Virus record (IMG/VR): IMGVR_UViG_3300022934_000260 | Coordinates: 1-20,198 of that record | Length of the DNA stretch: 20,198 nucleotides | Source of the DNA: a virus | Reading direction: 5' to 3' (one strand) | Shown here: positions 7,901-14,445 of the stretch, one piece after another | Layout: each line of letters begins with the position of its first letter | How positions within the stretch are numbered: position 1 is the stretch's first letter | Translations under genes and position numbers: made by a program | The notes under the pieces: generated by a model | Databases searched by the model: none | Told to the model about the DNA's origin: nothing | The model's input: the letters and a program-made list of their open reading frames with translations, nothing else

Positions 7901-9003
7901 CCAAGCGTCTCTGTACTTCTGCCGCTAAACAATTTATATCTGACGTAATCTCCTCTGCTCAGGCTCTGGCTAGTTATGCTGCTTACAGTGCCAGACGCTA
8001 GTCCCCCCTGGGTTGTTGCATGTGCAATAATTCCAGACCTTGATGAGTAGTGGATATTCATTTTTTCTCGGCGGCTTAACTGCTCTTCGTCAATCGGACA
8101 GTTAATTTGAACGCGGCCATCCTTTGTTTTAGGTTTCATCTGGATACTTACAGCCGGTCGTATTGACGGGTTTATGCGATGAACTAAATCATTGCCAATC
8201 AAGCTGTAAACACCAAATGTAGTGTTTGAGCTTGGTTTATGAGTAGCGCAAAAATCAGTTTGTTCGCTGCCACCATAAAAAACACTGAATACATCTCCAG
8301 TTGAAGTAGTGGAAGACGATCCACCGCCGTTAGCGCGTTGGTCTTGTTCACCGCTGCGTCCAAACACTCGATCATCTTGGGTAATTCGACCGCCGTCCTT
8401 GCTAAAATAAATGGTTACGCGAGCTGCTTCTTCCGTCTGTGAGCTGTAGTTAAACTTGTAATTTTTTAGCGAGTTTGACCCAATTGCCCATAAGTCGTTG
8501 TCAACTTCTCCTAAAGTTGATTCACTCAGTAAAAACACAGCTCGCAACATTTGCGACGTGCCGAATGAAATAACTTGAGACCATATCAGTGGCATGTTGA
8601 CGCGAACGCCGCCAACCTTGGCGCCGCCGATTTCGCGTTTCGTGTAAATTAGGGGGATAATTTCCCCTAGCTTTGTAACTTGCTGTGTTGAATCAAAGCC
8701 AAAACGCGGCGCAAAATTAACATTACTTTGAACTGGTTCTTGGCTGATGTCGGTTGTTTTTATTTCGCCCGGTCGCCTTTGTTTTGGTATTGATGGCTTA
8801 AGCAGCAGTGATGCAGCGATCGAGCCAAGGCCAATCACAATGTTAATGATGGCAAGCGTTAAGGCAGTCTCACCCCCCGCCACTGGACCTTCAATCGGGT
8901 TGTCCTTCAGGTGCTGCCGTGCTGCAGCCTGAAACTCAATGAATTCGTCCTCGGTGATGCCGAGCAAGCTGCACAGGTAGCGATCAGATGGAAGCATGTT
9001 CAT
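4909..9003 (-). CDS. J-like tail tip / host specificity protein (central hub)
   Basis: A 1364-residue hub protein that closes the tail and probably contacts the host. The ATG at 9003 is preferred: it makes an ATGA junction with the peptidase stop. An upstream TTG at 9051 would overlap that gene by 52 bases. In order: N-terminal LCSLLGITEDEFIEF segment; a hydrophobic stretch at about 46-68 (ALTLAIINIVIGLGSIAASL); the hub domain starting near KLGEIIPLIYTKREIGG; serine/glycine-rich region; repeated YxI-xx-W-x-LAG modules at about 380-560; a beta-rich lectin-like region at about 660-830; then the conserved J-like part with LFPDVLLDLLTNERYGMGKF and the closing MRRVPDHTIKFKTTYDAIFA and a beta-sandwich. 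Hydrophobic stretches of this kind in J proteins may insert in membranes. Confidence 0.85.
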   Translation of the reverse strand: MNMLPSDRYLCSLLGITEDEFIEFQAAARQHLKDNPIEGPVAGGETALTLAIINIVIGLGSIAASLLLKPSIPKQRRPGEIKTTDISQEPVQSNVNFAPRFGFDSTQQVTKLGEIIPLIYTKREIGGAKVGGVRVNMPLIWSQVISFGTSQMLRAVFLLSESTLGEVDNDLWAIGSNSLKNYKFNYSSQTEEAARVTIYFSKDGGRITQDDRVFGRSGEQDQRANGGGSSSTTSTGDVFSVFYGGSEQTDFCATHKPSSNTTFGVYSLIGNDLVHRINPSIRPAVSIQMKPKTKDGRVQINCPIDEEQLSRREKMNIHYSSRSGIIAHATTQGGLASGTVSSITSQSLSRGDYVRYKLFSGRSTETLGNKMKVKNGKKGKTYQIVELSNTEQDEWNELAGTSGVTYNEGDQLTLAIDPQELLDLTELQAGERYQIQEKNPEANKEVINSFGDRNYQTTDDEFDLIAAPNLTSYIIGNKFYVDSSYDSLIADVDVNNCVAGRRYEITAIGSNMDEGWATSESGDGGRWARLAGALGTLSVEDSDNRDVPVEVGDIFTATDQSFINSMPNSADGRVKGYFGPAEVLRVWGNGRVRQVRSEQSLGDVSDAVASRQKTYDQALIVGEVYKIGTAYGVCVARTEGAFISEADELGDDAQNIEVDFYITEAGSCTIYPTGHLNKTGTDETQRETATSKDHILRVAQAVVTNTRPCIATEFGFRSVMGLRITNLCNFRDAKSFKFADTSYCTAFRNEKAERLDSQFYESSTITTSEQRYSFFTIQFKAADAADSDGDWQELGFTFGFAGETQQAQFNYLRLEFPTAKQRIFRFRPLAGFEIRSGTGTLYVLDARDGLYTPTLQATIGGELVKCEFNGYAITGSEKSSRFASRFSWNNFGNFNENDYDYTTKKLGNGEEDTEELFGLYEVDDATTIDGDTYQNYIDTYTKLAESFPYEEVKASAESGPEHEIVYVNEIVENPSPAPAYDNMALVGINIRSSQEWQQLAQFSGYIRQGIQAPQLRSDLAVGTISLFPDVLLDLLTNERYGMGKFVKDEMIDLDGFEDAANFNHRREYRFNGVIAEQSNLRQYAADISSTYLLYFAEINGKYTLKPYFSTDASGNFTAVDIKGLFTVGNIAEDSYEVSYLAPEEREPIQVAVQYRQERGSSDTNNEGVFSVVRSVLVREAGAAYDPFTTETLDMTDYCTTRDHAIDAAKFLIRMRRVPDHTIKFKTTYDAIFADIAPGDYIKVAMDATDYDQYNNGVVLDDGSLISTQSLSDSTYSVYAWNPTSGSDPANVTLTVSNGGTTASPTGIVFTEIVSNKASRTYQIERITAGEDGTFTIEALHMPVNNSGIPQVVVNFDNASSWEVS
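4915..4922 (-). promoter_or_regulatory. Strong ribosome binding site for the fibre gene
   Basis: GGGAGGTG lies inside the last codons of the hub gene. Seven bases separate GGAGG from the ATG at 4909, which forms TGATG with the hub stop. This site decides the fibre start: the in-frame TTG at 4924 would overlap the Shine-Dalgarno sequence itself. Confidence 0.8.
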
Positions 9004-9371
9004 CGAAATGTTCTGTACTCTCGGTGCGCGACTTTTCTGTTTGGCAGCCAATGCACGCCACGCTTATGGTGCGGGAATAGCAAGCCTTCATCCACAATAA
9101 TACCTAAGCCCATGTGGGCAGGCTCTTCAAACAATGTCAACGCATATTCCTGCTGCGGACATGGCTTAGTGCGTTCTAGCCACTGCTGCTTCAGTGCAGC
9201 CCATTCTCCACGCGCTGCCATCTTCAGCCAGCTTTCGTTGTAAGGCGGATGATCAACACCAGCATCACGCAGGACGTTCCAGGTCATGATCACGCAATCA
9301 CAAGCAACACCATCATCTGGATCAGCGCCAAACTGATGCGGCAATCCTAGGTAGTGATGCCAACGTTTCAT
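9000..9371 (-). CDS. NlpC/P60-like tail peptidase (gpK-like)
   Basis: A 123-residue cysteine-hydrolase-like protein just before the J-like hub, as gpK is in lambda. FGADPDDGVACDCVIMTW carries the DC motif, with Cys26 the predicted nucleophile. EEPAHMGLGIIVDEGLLFPH provides the HxGI-like motif, with His86 as predicted catalytic histidine, and a later histidine near HHKRGVHWLP could be the third residue. Proteins of this type probably cut peptidoglycan cross-links or assist tip assembly. It is short: the JAB/Mov34 domain present in lambda gpK is missing. It overlaps the previous gene by ATGA, and its stop TGA overlaps the ATG of the hub gene at 9003. Confidence 0.72.
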   Translation of the reverse strand: MKRWHHYLGLPHQFGADPDDGVACDCVIMTWNVLRDAGVDHPPYNESWLKMAARGEWAALKQQWLERTKPCPQQEYALTLFEEPAHMGLGIIVDEGLLFPHHKRGVHWLPNRKVAHREYRTFR

Positions 9372-9865
9372 GAGATGCTTATGTTGCCGGTAGTTGGCAA
9401 TGCGCCGACAAGCCCTTCGGTAATGCGACGATTCGGCACTTGGCCTTGCACTGCATCCAGCGGTGAGATCAATCGCAGTTTGATTGCTGTTGTGTCCATG
9501 TCATAGGAGGCAACACGCCAGGTTTCCTCTGAAATTAACTGATCATCTGCAAGGCTGCTGACGTTGAGGCTTACAGTTTCGACAACCAACAGCCAACGCT
9601 CTTCAACGGCTTGCTTAAATAAATTGAGGATTATGGTTGAGCCTGCTACAGCTGACGCACCAATCGCCAGCACATTACTGCTCCTGTCACCACCCTTTTC
9701 ACCACCGCCTGTCGATAGCGCAAACGGCGCAAAGGTGTAAGTGTTGCCGCCTCTGGAGCGTGTGCCGTTAATTGTAAAGTTTTGGAAGTAATACGACGTG
9801 TCAACATAAGATGAGCCGCTTGGCTTGCGGAATTTTACATAGTTGCAAAAAGCGTATCCGCTCAT
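9368..9865 (-). CDS. Minor tail protein, gpL-like
   Basis: A 165-residue protein between tape measure and tail peptidase, the place of lambda genes M and L, with ATGA overlaps on both sides. Features visible: a beta-rich N-terminal half with YYFQNFTINGTRSRGGNTYT and FAPFALSTGGGEKGGDRSS, then VEERWLLVVETVSLN, a SEETWRVASYDMDTTAIKLR strand pair and a closing LDAVQGQVPNRRITEGLVG. The LDAV-x-G-x-(V/F)P-x-R ending is shared with tail-tip proteins that connect tube and hub. lambda gpL binds an iron-sulphur cluster through cysteines. Here there is only one cysteine (residue 7), so no such cluster is expected. A distal-tail adaptor role is inferred. Confidence 0.6.
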   Translation of the reverse strand: MSGYAFCNYVKFRKPSGSSYVDTSYYFQNFTINGTRSRGGNTYTFAPFALSTGGGEKGGDRSSNVLAIGASAVAGSTIILNLFKQAVEERWLLVVETVSLNVSSLADDQLISEETWRVASYDMDTTAIKLRLISPLDAVQGQVPNRRITEGLVGALPTTGNISIS

Positions 9866-12800
9866 GCCAGGCCAACCTTACGTCTTGATTTTACGCTATT
9901 CTGCAACGCTTGCAGCGTGAGTGCACGACCGCGTTCAGCAGCCTGCGCCATGCCTTGACGATGCTGCTCAGCGGTGACGTACTCGACATTGTTGATCACG
10001 CTGGATTCGTACCGCACATCGATCGGATTTGGGCTTGCCATCATCGCAAGGGATGTGCGTTCCACTTCGCGGATGCGGTTTGTCGTCATTGTATTTTGCT
10101 GTTTGATGAGCTGCTGACGAGTAGCTTCATTGCTACGCATTATAGTATTTTGCTGTTTAATGAGCTGTTGACGAGTAGTTTCATTGCTACGCATTACAGC
10201 ATCTTGCTGTTCGAGTTTGTCGCGAGTAGCGCTATCACGCAGCACAGCATCCTGCTGCTCGAGCTGCTGACGAATAGCCTCATTGCTGCGCAGCACAGCG
10301 TCCTGCTGTTCAAGTTGTTCACGAGTAGCGCTATCACGCAGCACAGCATCCTGCTGCTCGAGTTTGCTGCGAGTAGCGCTATCACTCATCACGGCATCTT
10401 GCTGTTTGAGCTGCTGACGAGTAGCGCTATCACTCATCACAGCATCCTGCTGCTCAAGTTTTTCGCGAGCAGCGCTATCACTCATCACAGCATCTTGCTG
10501 TTTGAGCCTGTCACGGGTGGCGCTATCACTCAGCGCATCATCTTGCTGTTTGAGCCTGTCACGGGTGGCGCTATCACTCATCACAGCATCTTGCTGCTCA
10601 AGTTTTTCGCGGGTGGCGTTATCACCCATCACAGCGTCTTGCTGCTCAAGTTTTTCGCGGGTGTCGTTATTCGATAGCACCATGCCACTACTGAATGGCA
10701 TGAACAACTCAGGGCCGCGTTCACCGACGATGTAAGGCTGGTTTGCGTTGACGGGGCCACCGTTGGCGCGAGCACCGAATAGGCCAGCAGCATTGAAGGA
10801 TGACGGCGAGCTAAATCCTGACGCACCAGGCACGGCTTGATCAAAATTGCCCATATCTCCGAACTTAGTTCCGCCTGACAATCCTGCAAATGCCTTTGCA
10901 ATGCCAATTGCAATATAGGTTGCGATCATTCTTGCGCCTTCTTGCGCCAAAACCTGACCAACGCTTTTGAGCATGTTGGCAAAAACATCTTTAACTTTTT
11001 CGCTGCCTTCGATTAAACCTTGAATACCGTTGACGAGTGAACTTGAAATGGCACTTCCTACGCCTTGAGAAACGTTAATAGCAACTTGCTCAAGATCCTT
11101 GAGTGAATCTTGCGAATCGCTAATAAACTGCTGCAGCTTGCCTTGATCTTGCTTGAACAAACTGGCGAAATCCATTTTGAAAGCTTCTTGCAACCTTTCA
11201 TCTCTTGCCTCAATAGTTGCTAAATTTTCTTGATCCAGCCTATTTCTTTCGGCAAGGTTTAATAACTCTTCCCGCTGCCTTTCAGCAACGTTTGCATTTA
11301 TATTTGCTACAACATCTTCATGATTGAATTTAATTCTAAGCAGCTCGCGTTCAAGGTCATTTGACGCATTGCGTAAGTTAATTTCACGCTGCAATTGTTT
11401 CGCAATACGTTCACCGGCGGCTAATTGATCTTTCAATATATCTTCTGCGCTGGGTCCACGCCCTGCACGGCCGCCAGCAGTGCCACCGCCAGAACCGCCG
11501 CCGCCGACTGAAGGTTTAAAAGCCTCAGGTTCCTTATAAGTGCCATTGGCGCGTGCAATAGCCTCACGAATGCCAGCTTGGTCGAGAACATCAAACCCAA
11601 CAGCCTTGCCCCCCGCTGCCTTTGCTTGCGCCTCAACATCAGCAGCAATCTGACTGGCAGCAATTTCTAAGTTTACCCGAACGTCATAAACACCTTCTAA
11701 AGCTTCCAGCTGGCGCCTTAGCTCTTCGACTTCCTTCCTTTGTGCCTCTGTTGCTCTTTTGCTTGAAAGCGACGATTCGCGAAGTTTGTCTAGCTTGACA
11801 GCTGCTGCTTCAAGCTCAGCCTTTTTAGCGCTAACAGCATCTTTAAGTTCTGTTGACTCAACAGTTGAATCATTAAGCAGCTTGTTTAATTTGGCTTGAT
11901 CTGCGTAATACTTAATAACAACAGCAGAAAGACCAACAAAAGCTGCAGCACCCAACGCAATGGGATTTAGCAGTGCTGCCATGGCTCCAGCAAGGCCGCC
12001 AGCTCCTAGCTTGTAGGCCACCAATTCAATTAAAGGAGCTGCTGTCTTAAATGCCACTGCAAAGCCACCGACAGCGATGCCGGCGGCGGCAGCGGCAGCA
12101 CCAATGTCGCGTATTGGTTTGGGTAGCTCAGATGCAGCCTTCAATGTTGCATTCAGCCCATCAACTAATGGCTGCAATACAACAATGAACTTATCGCCAA
12201 TTGCGTTGGTGGTGTTCTCAACGTTACCACCTAGCACTTTCATGCTGTCAGAGAATCCACGCATCTCTTCGCGGACCTGTTCTGTTTTGCCTTGCGAGTT
12301 TTCGATTGTTTGAAACATGCTGCGAATCTTCTCTTCACTGCTTGCCAGCAATGCCTGGAATCCGCGCCCCGCTTCTTCGCCAAACAATGCCTTGGTTAGC
12401 TCAACGCGTTGGCCGACATTTAACTGATCGAGGCTACCCTTAAGCGCAAGAAGTACCTCGTCAAGTGGTTTAAGGTTGCCCTCTGCGTCTAGCACTTGAC
12501 TGCCTAATGTATCCATCGCTTTGGTCAGCATTGCGCTACCACGCGTGATCTCAAACAATGCTTCTTGGCTGCCGGATGCTGCAAGCTGCAGCCGATTCAA
12601 GCCAGTTGACAGCGATGTACCGGCTCGGCTGCCGCGAATGCCATTATCAGCAAGAAGGCCAATCGTTGCAGATAGATCGCCAATACTGATTCCAAGCGTT
12701 CGCGCACCTGGCGCTGCGTAACTCAACGCTTCGCCAAGATCAAGGATTGTCTGGTTTGAACTGTTAGCAGCTTGCACCAACGTGTCAACCACTGACGCGG

Positions 12801-13434
12801 TGCCTGACGTGGCCAGCCCAAATGCACGCAAGCTGGATGATACGATGTCGCCAAGCTGATCAAATGCAACGCTTGTTGCCTCGGCACCAGTGACGATACC
12901 TTGCAGTGATTCGCTGGTTTCTTGTGCGGTAAAGCCAGCGCGACTCAATGATGTGGCAAGTGCCGCCACTTCTGTTGGCGTACCTGCTGCTGTTGATGCA
13001 ACGCGTTCGATTGATTGCCGTAGCTGATCTAGGTTGCCGCCGCCTTCGATCGCGGCAGCACGACGCAGCTCCTGTTCAAAGCCTGCAGCGGTGCGCGTAA
13101 TGCCTGATGTAACTCGACCAGCGCCGGCCGTTGCCGCCAGCTTGGTCATGGTGCCAATCAGGCTACGAGCTGCCGTGTCTTGCTTCTTGATCCCTGCTGC
13201 CGCTGCTTCAGCGCTGGTGACAAACTGCCCATTAACCTTTCGCGCTCGGCCTGCTGCATCCGTGAAATACCGCATCCCATTGGCTGCAGTCTTTATTTCA
13301 CGCCCAGCTTTTGTGGTTGCAGATGTAACGCCCTTCGTTGCAGTCTCTAATTTTTTGGATTCATCACTTGCCTTTTTAAGTGATTGGACTGCATTCCGTG
13401 CGTCAACCCTTAGCTCAACGTTGGATACTGCCAC
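9862..13434 (-). CDS. Tail tape measure protein
   Basis: A 1190-residue protein that sets tail length and is extruded with the DNA. GTG start (MAVSNVELRVDARNAVQSL). In order: helical N-terminus (1-100); a TP901-type tape-measure core at about 110-430 with TPTEVAALATSLSRAGFTAQ and IGDLSATIGLLADNGIRGS; alanine/glycine-rich hydrophobic segments at about 443-510; charged coiled coils at about 515-590 and 660-750, separated by a glycine linker; a hydrophobic segment at about 790-850; the PYIVGERGPELFMPFSSG motif at about 900-917; twelve repeats at 922-1118; and a conserved-looking end (INNVEYVTAEQHRQGMAQAA, then a basic tail). At the family rule of about 0.15 nm per residue the tail would be near 0.18 micrometre. 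The stop overlaps the next gene (ATGA). Confidence 0.92.
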   Translation of the reverse strand: MAVSNVELRVDARNAVQSLKKASDESKKLETATKGVTSATTKAGREIKTAANGMRYFTDAAGRARKVNGQFVTSAEAAAAGIKKQDTAARSLIGTMTKLAATAGAGRVTSGITRTAAGFEQELRRAAAIEGGGNLDQLRQSIERVASTAAGTPTEVAALATSLSRAGFTAQETSESLQGIVTGAEATSVAFDQLGDIVSSSLRAFGLATSGTASVVDTLVQAANSSNQTILDLGEALSYAAPGARTLGISIGDLSATIGLLADNGIRGSRAGTSLSTGLNRLQLAASGSQEALFEITRGSAMLTKAMDTLGSQVLDAEGNLKPLDEVLLALKGSLDQLNVGQRVELTKALFGEEAGRGFQALLASSEEKIRSMFQTIENSQGKTEQVREEMRGFSDSMKVLGGNVENTTNAIGDKFIVVLQPLVDGLNATLKAASELPKPIRDIGAAAAAAGIAVGGFAVAFKTAAPLIELVAYKLGAGGLAGAMAALLNPIALGAAAFVGLSAVVIKYYADQAKLNKLLNDSTVESTELKDAVSAKKAELEAAAVKLDKLRESSLSSKRATEAQRKEVEELRRQLEALEGVYDVRVNLEIAASQIAADVEAQAKAAGGKAVGFDVLDQAGIREAIARANGTYKEPEAFKPSVGGGGSGGGTAGGRAGRGPSAEDILKDQLAAGERIAKQLQREINLRNASNDLERELLRIKFNHEDVVANINANVAERQREELLNLAERNRLDQENLATIEARDERLQEAFKMDFASLFKQDQGKLQQFISDSQDSLKDLEQVAINVSQGVGSAISSSLVNGIQGLIEGSEKVKDVFANMLKSVGQVLAQEGARMIATYIAIGIAKAFAGLSGGTKFGDMGNFDQAVPGASGFSSPSSFNAAGLFGARANGGPVNANQPYIVGERGPELFMPFSSGMVLSNNDTREKLEQQDAVMGDNATREKLEQQDAVMSDSATRDRLKQQDDALSDSATRDRLKQQDAVMSDSAAREKLEQQDAVMSDSATRQQLKQQDAVMSDSATRSKLEQQDAVLRDSATREQLEQQDAVLRSNEAIRQQLEQQDAVLRDSATRDKLEQQDAVMRSNETTRQQLIKQQNTIMRSNEATRQQLIKQQNTMTTNRIREVERTSLAMMASPNPIDVRYESSVINNVEYVTAEQHRQGMAQAAERGRALTLQALQNSVKSRRKVGLA
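10081..10671 (-). repeat. Twelve tandem 48-54-base in-frame repeats in the tape measure gene
   Basis: Codes for residues 922-1118. Nine units are 16 residues long (model ATREKLEQQDAVMSDS). One is 17 and two are 18 residues, carrying SNEA or SNET in place of DS and an IKQQNT variant. Units differ by a few substitutions (EKLEQ, DRLKQ, RQQLK, DKLEQ), and the DNA is similar but not identical, so the array is not newly amplified. It also creates long spurious open frames on the opposite strand. Confidence 0.9.
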
Positions 13435-13459
13435 GGCTTACTCAAGCGATGTCTACATC

Positions 13460-13983
13460 TTAACGACGGCCAGCCTTAGCACGATCCATCGCTTCCTTTT
13501 CACGTTCTGCCTTCAATTCGTAAAATGCTGCAAAATGAATGAACTCCGCATCGGTCAGTTCCGTGCGGAGCTTGCTTACTGTCATTCCTAGTTCGCAGGC
13601 CAGGAAAAACTCAAAGTTGAGCCAACTGTCCTGCTTCAGTCGTTTTTTGCTTCTTCAATCCCAGCATCCTCACCCAACCCAAACAAGAACAGCTCAAGTT
13701 CGTTCAGCACAGACTCCGGCAACCGACGCTGTAGCTTCGGTGCATCAGCAGACGCAAACGCCTTGCTACCGTCTTCCAGCTCAGCCATCTGACACAGCAT
13801 CTGGGTGCTGATGTCTAGTGCATCATCAGTACCGGCAAGGCTTTGTGCTTTCTTGCGATCCGCACGGGTGATTGGCTTGAAGTACAGATCAACAACCTTT
13901 TTGCCGTCTGCATTCTTCAGCTCAAACTTACGGCGCTGGTTAAGGTCAAATGCCTCAACCAGCAAGTCAACTGTTCGGGCCAT
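13460..13983 (-). CDS. Tail assembly chaperone, frameshifted long form (gpGT-like, 174 aa)
   Basis: Produced when ribosomes slip -1 on A AAA AAC at 13642-13648, three residues before the end of the short form. The first 114 residues are those of the short form. After the slip the frame reads RLKQDSWLNFEFFLACELGM and continues through EFIHFAAFYELKAEREKEAM to a TAA at 13460-13462, adding 60 residues. The extension is a charged helical domain with two aromatic-rich helices, like the T part of lambda gpGT, which binds the tape measure protein. The extension has no start codon at its beginning. The tape measure gene follows 25 bases later. The frame, slip site and gene order all agree, so confidence is high without experimental data. 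Confidence 0.85.
13636..13983 (-). CDS. Tail assembly chaperone, short form (gpG-like)
   Basis: A 115-residue product of the unshifted frame. It matches lambda gpG-like chaperones in position (between tube and tape measure), size and character: beta-rich N-terminus with FELKNADGKKVVDLYFKPIT, a helical middle (ADRKKAQSLAG, DISTQMLCQMAELEDG) and an acidic C-terminus (LFLFGLGEDAGIEEAKND). It would coat the tape measure protein and recruit tube subunits during assembly, and is absent from the mature virion in known systems. The last codons contain the A AAA AAC slip site that yields the longer form. No clear ribosome binding site precedes the start, which lies directly behind the terminator-like U run. 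Confidence 0.8.
   Translation of the reverse strand: MARTVDLLVEAFDLNQRRKFELKNADGKKVVDLYFKPITRADRKKAQSLAGTDDALDISTQMLCQMAELEDGSKAFASADAPKLQRRLPESVLNELELFLFGLGEDAGIEEAKND
13642..13648 (-). other. Programmed -1 frameshift heptamer A AAA AAC
   Basis: Codons GCA AAA AAC place the heptamer in the canonical X XXY YYZ register of the short-chaperone frame. Both tRNAs can re-pair after a one-base backward slip. The zero-frame stop TGA follows one codon later (GAC TGA). The -1 frame is open for 60 codons beyond it. No obvious stem-loop stimulator was identified by eye downstream. Confidence 0.85.
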
Positions 13984-13984
13984 T

Positions 13985-14013
13985 AAAAAAAATAGCTTTG
14001 ATGCTCAAACTAT
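13985..14013 (-). terminator. Putative intrinsic terminator or attenuator after the tail tube gene
   Basis: On the minus strand the RNA can form ATAG-TTTGA, a GCA loop, then TCAAA-g-CTAT: nine base pairs with a single bulged G. A run of eight U follows immediately. It begins 7 bases after the tube stop codon. The U run ends just before the chaperone ATG at 13983. Hairpin plus U-tract is the form of a Rho-independent terminator, but the stem has only two or three GC pairs, so partial termination is more likely than complete. The hairpin and U-tract also leave the chaperone gene without a recognisable Shine-Dalgarno sequence. Confidence 0.55.
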
Positions 14014-14020
14014 AGCCGAA

Positions 14021-14443
14021 TTATTCCAAGTTAGAAGTAATCGTGCCGGAGGTCACGAAGCTGCAGGATACGATCACCAGCTCGCCAACAGTGGAAGTGA
14101 TTTCCATGTCAGTGATGATGCCCGCGAAACTTACGGAGTCGGTGCCAGTGGCGGTGCCACTGGTGAACAGCTCAAAGGTTGCATCTGCAGGGTCTGCAGT
14201 TGTCACCACATCTTCAAGGAAACCAGCTTGGCCGGTAGCATCTGGATCGTAAACCAGTTCAACGGTGCCAGAGCCGGACACCATACTGCCAGCAAAGCTG
14301 CGGAAGGTGTCGCCATGGACACTGGTGTCCAGCGTTTCTTTGGTAATCGTCAGGCTCCAACTGCGGGTGCCGACGATTGTGGCGTTATTGGAGCCTGCGG
14401 CATCAAATTGAACAGCGCCCTGTTCACCGCGAAGAGTAGCCAT
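14021..14443 (-). CDS. Major tail tube protein
   Basis: A 140-residue protein that polymerises into the tail tube. The signature RSWSLTITKETLDTSVHGDT, followed by a GSMVSGSGTVELVYDPD hairpin and a C-terminal VSFAGIITDMEITSTVGELV sheet, matches the tail-tube beta-sandwich. The context is tail terminator upstream, chaperone pair and tape measure downstream. A GAGGAA Shine-Dalgarno-like sequence precedes the ATG at 14443, one of the stronger sites in the window, as expected for an abundant virion protein. A terminator-like hairpin lies 7 bases after the TAA. Two further proteins with the same signature are encoded at 3113-3493 and 1680-3113. Confidence 0.85.
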   Translation of the reverse strand: MATLRGEQGAVQFDAAGSNNATIVGTRSWSLTITKETLDTSVHGDTFRSFAGSMVSGSGTVELVYDPDATGQAGFLEDVVTTADPADATFELFTSGTATGTDSVSFAGIITDMEITSTVGELVIVSCSFVTSGTITSNLE

Positions 14444-14445
14444 GG

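Noticed and set aside
9001-9051. TTG at 9051 as start of the J-like hub
   Set aside because: It would overlap the peptidase gene by 52 bases. The ATG at 9003 makes the ATGA junction used by neighbouring genes.
10081-10671. CRISPR array
   Set aside because: The regular spacing of 48 bases arises from in-frame protein repeats. There are no constant repeats with unique spacers and no cas genes.
9910-10677. 255-residue open frame on the plus strand
   Set aside because: It is the antisense of the tape measure repeat block. The same short phrase recurs only because the real repeats are read backwards, and no ribosome binding site or neighbouring plus-strand gene supports it.
13034-13591. 185-residue open frame on the plus strand
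   Set aside because: Antisense of the tape measure N-terminus and the chaperone extension. Alanine/serine-rich text is typical of a reversed GC-rich gene.
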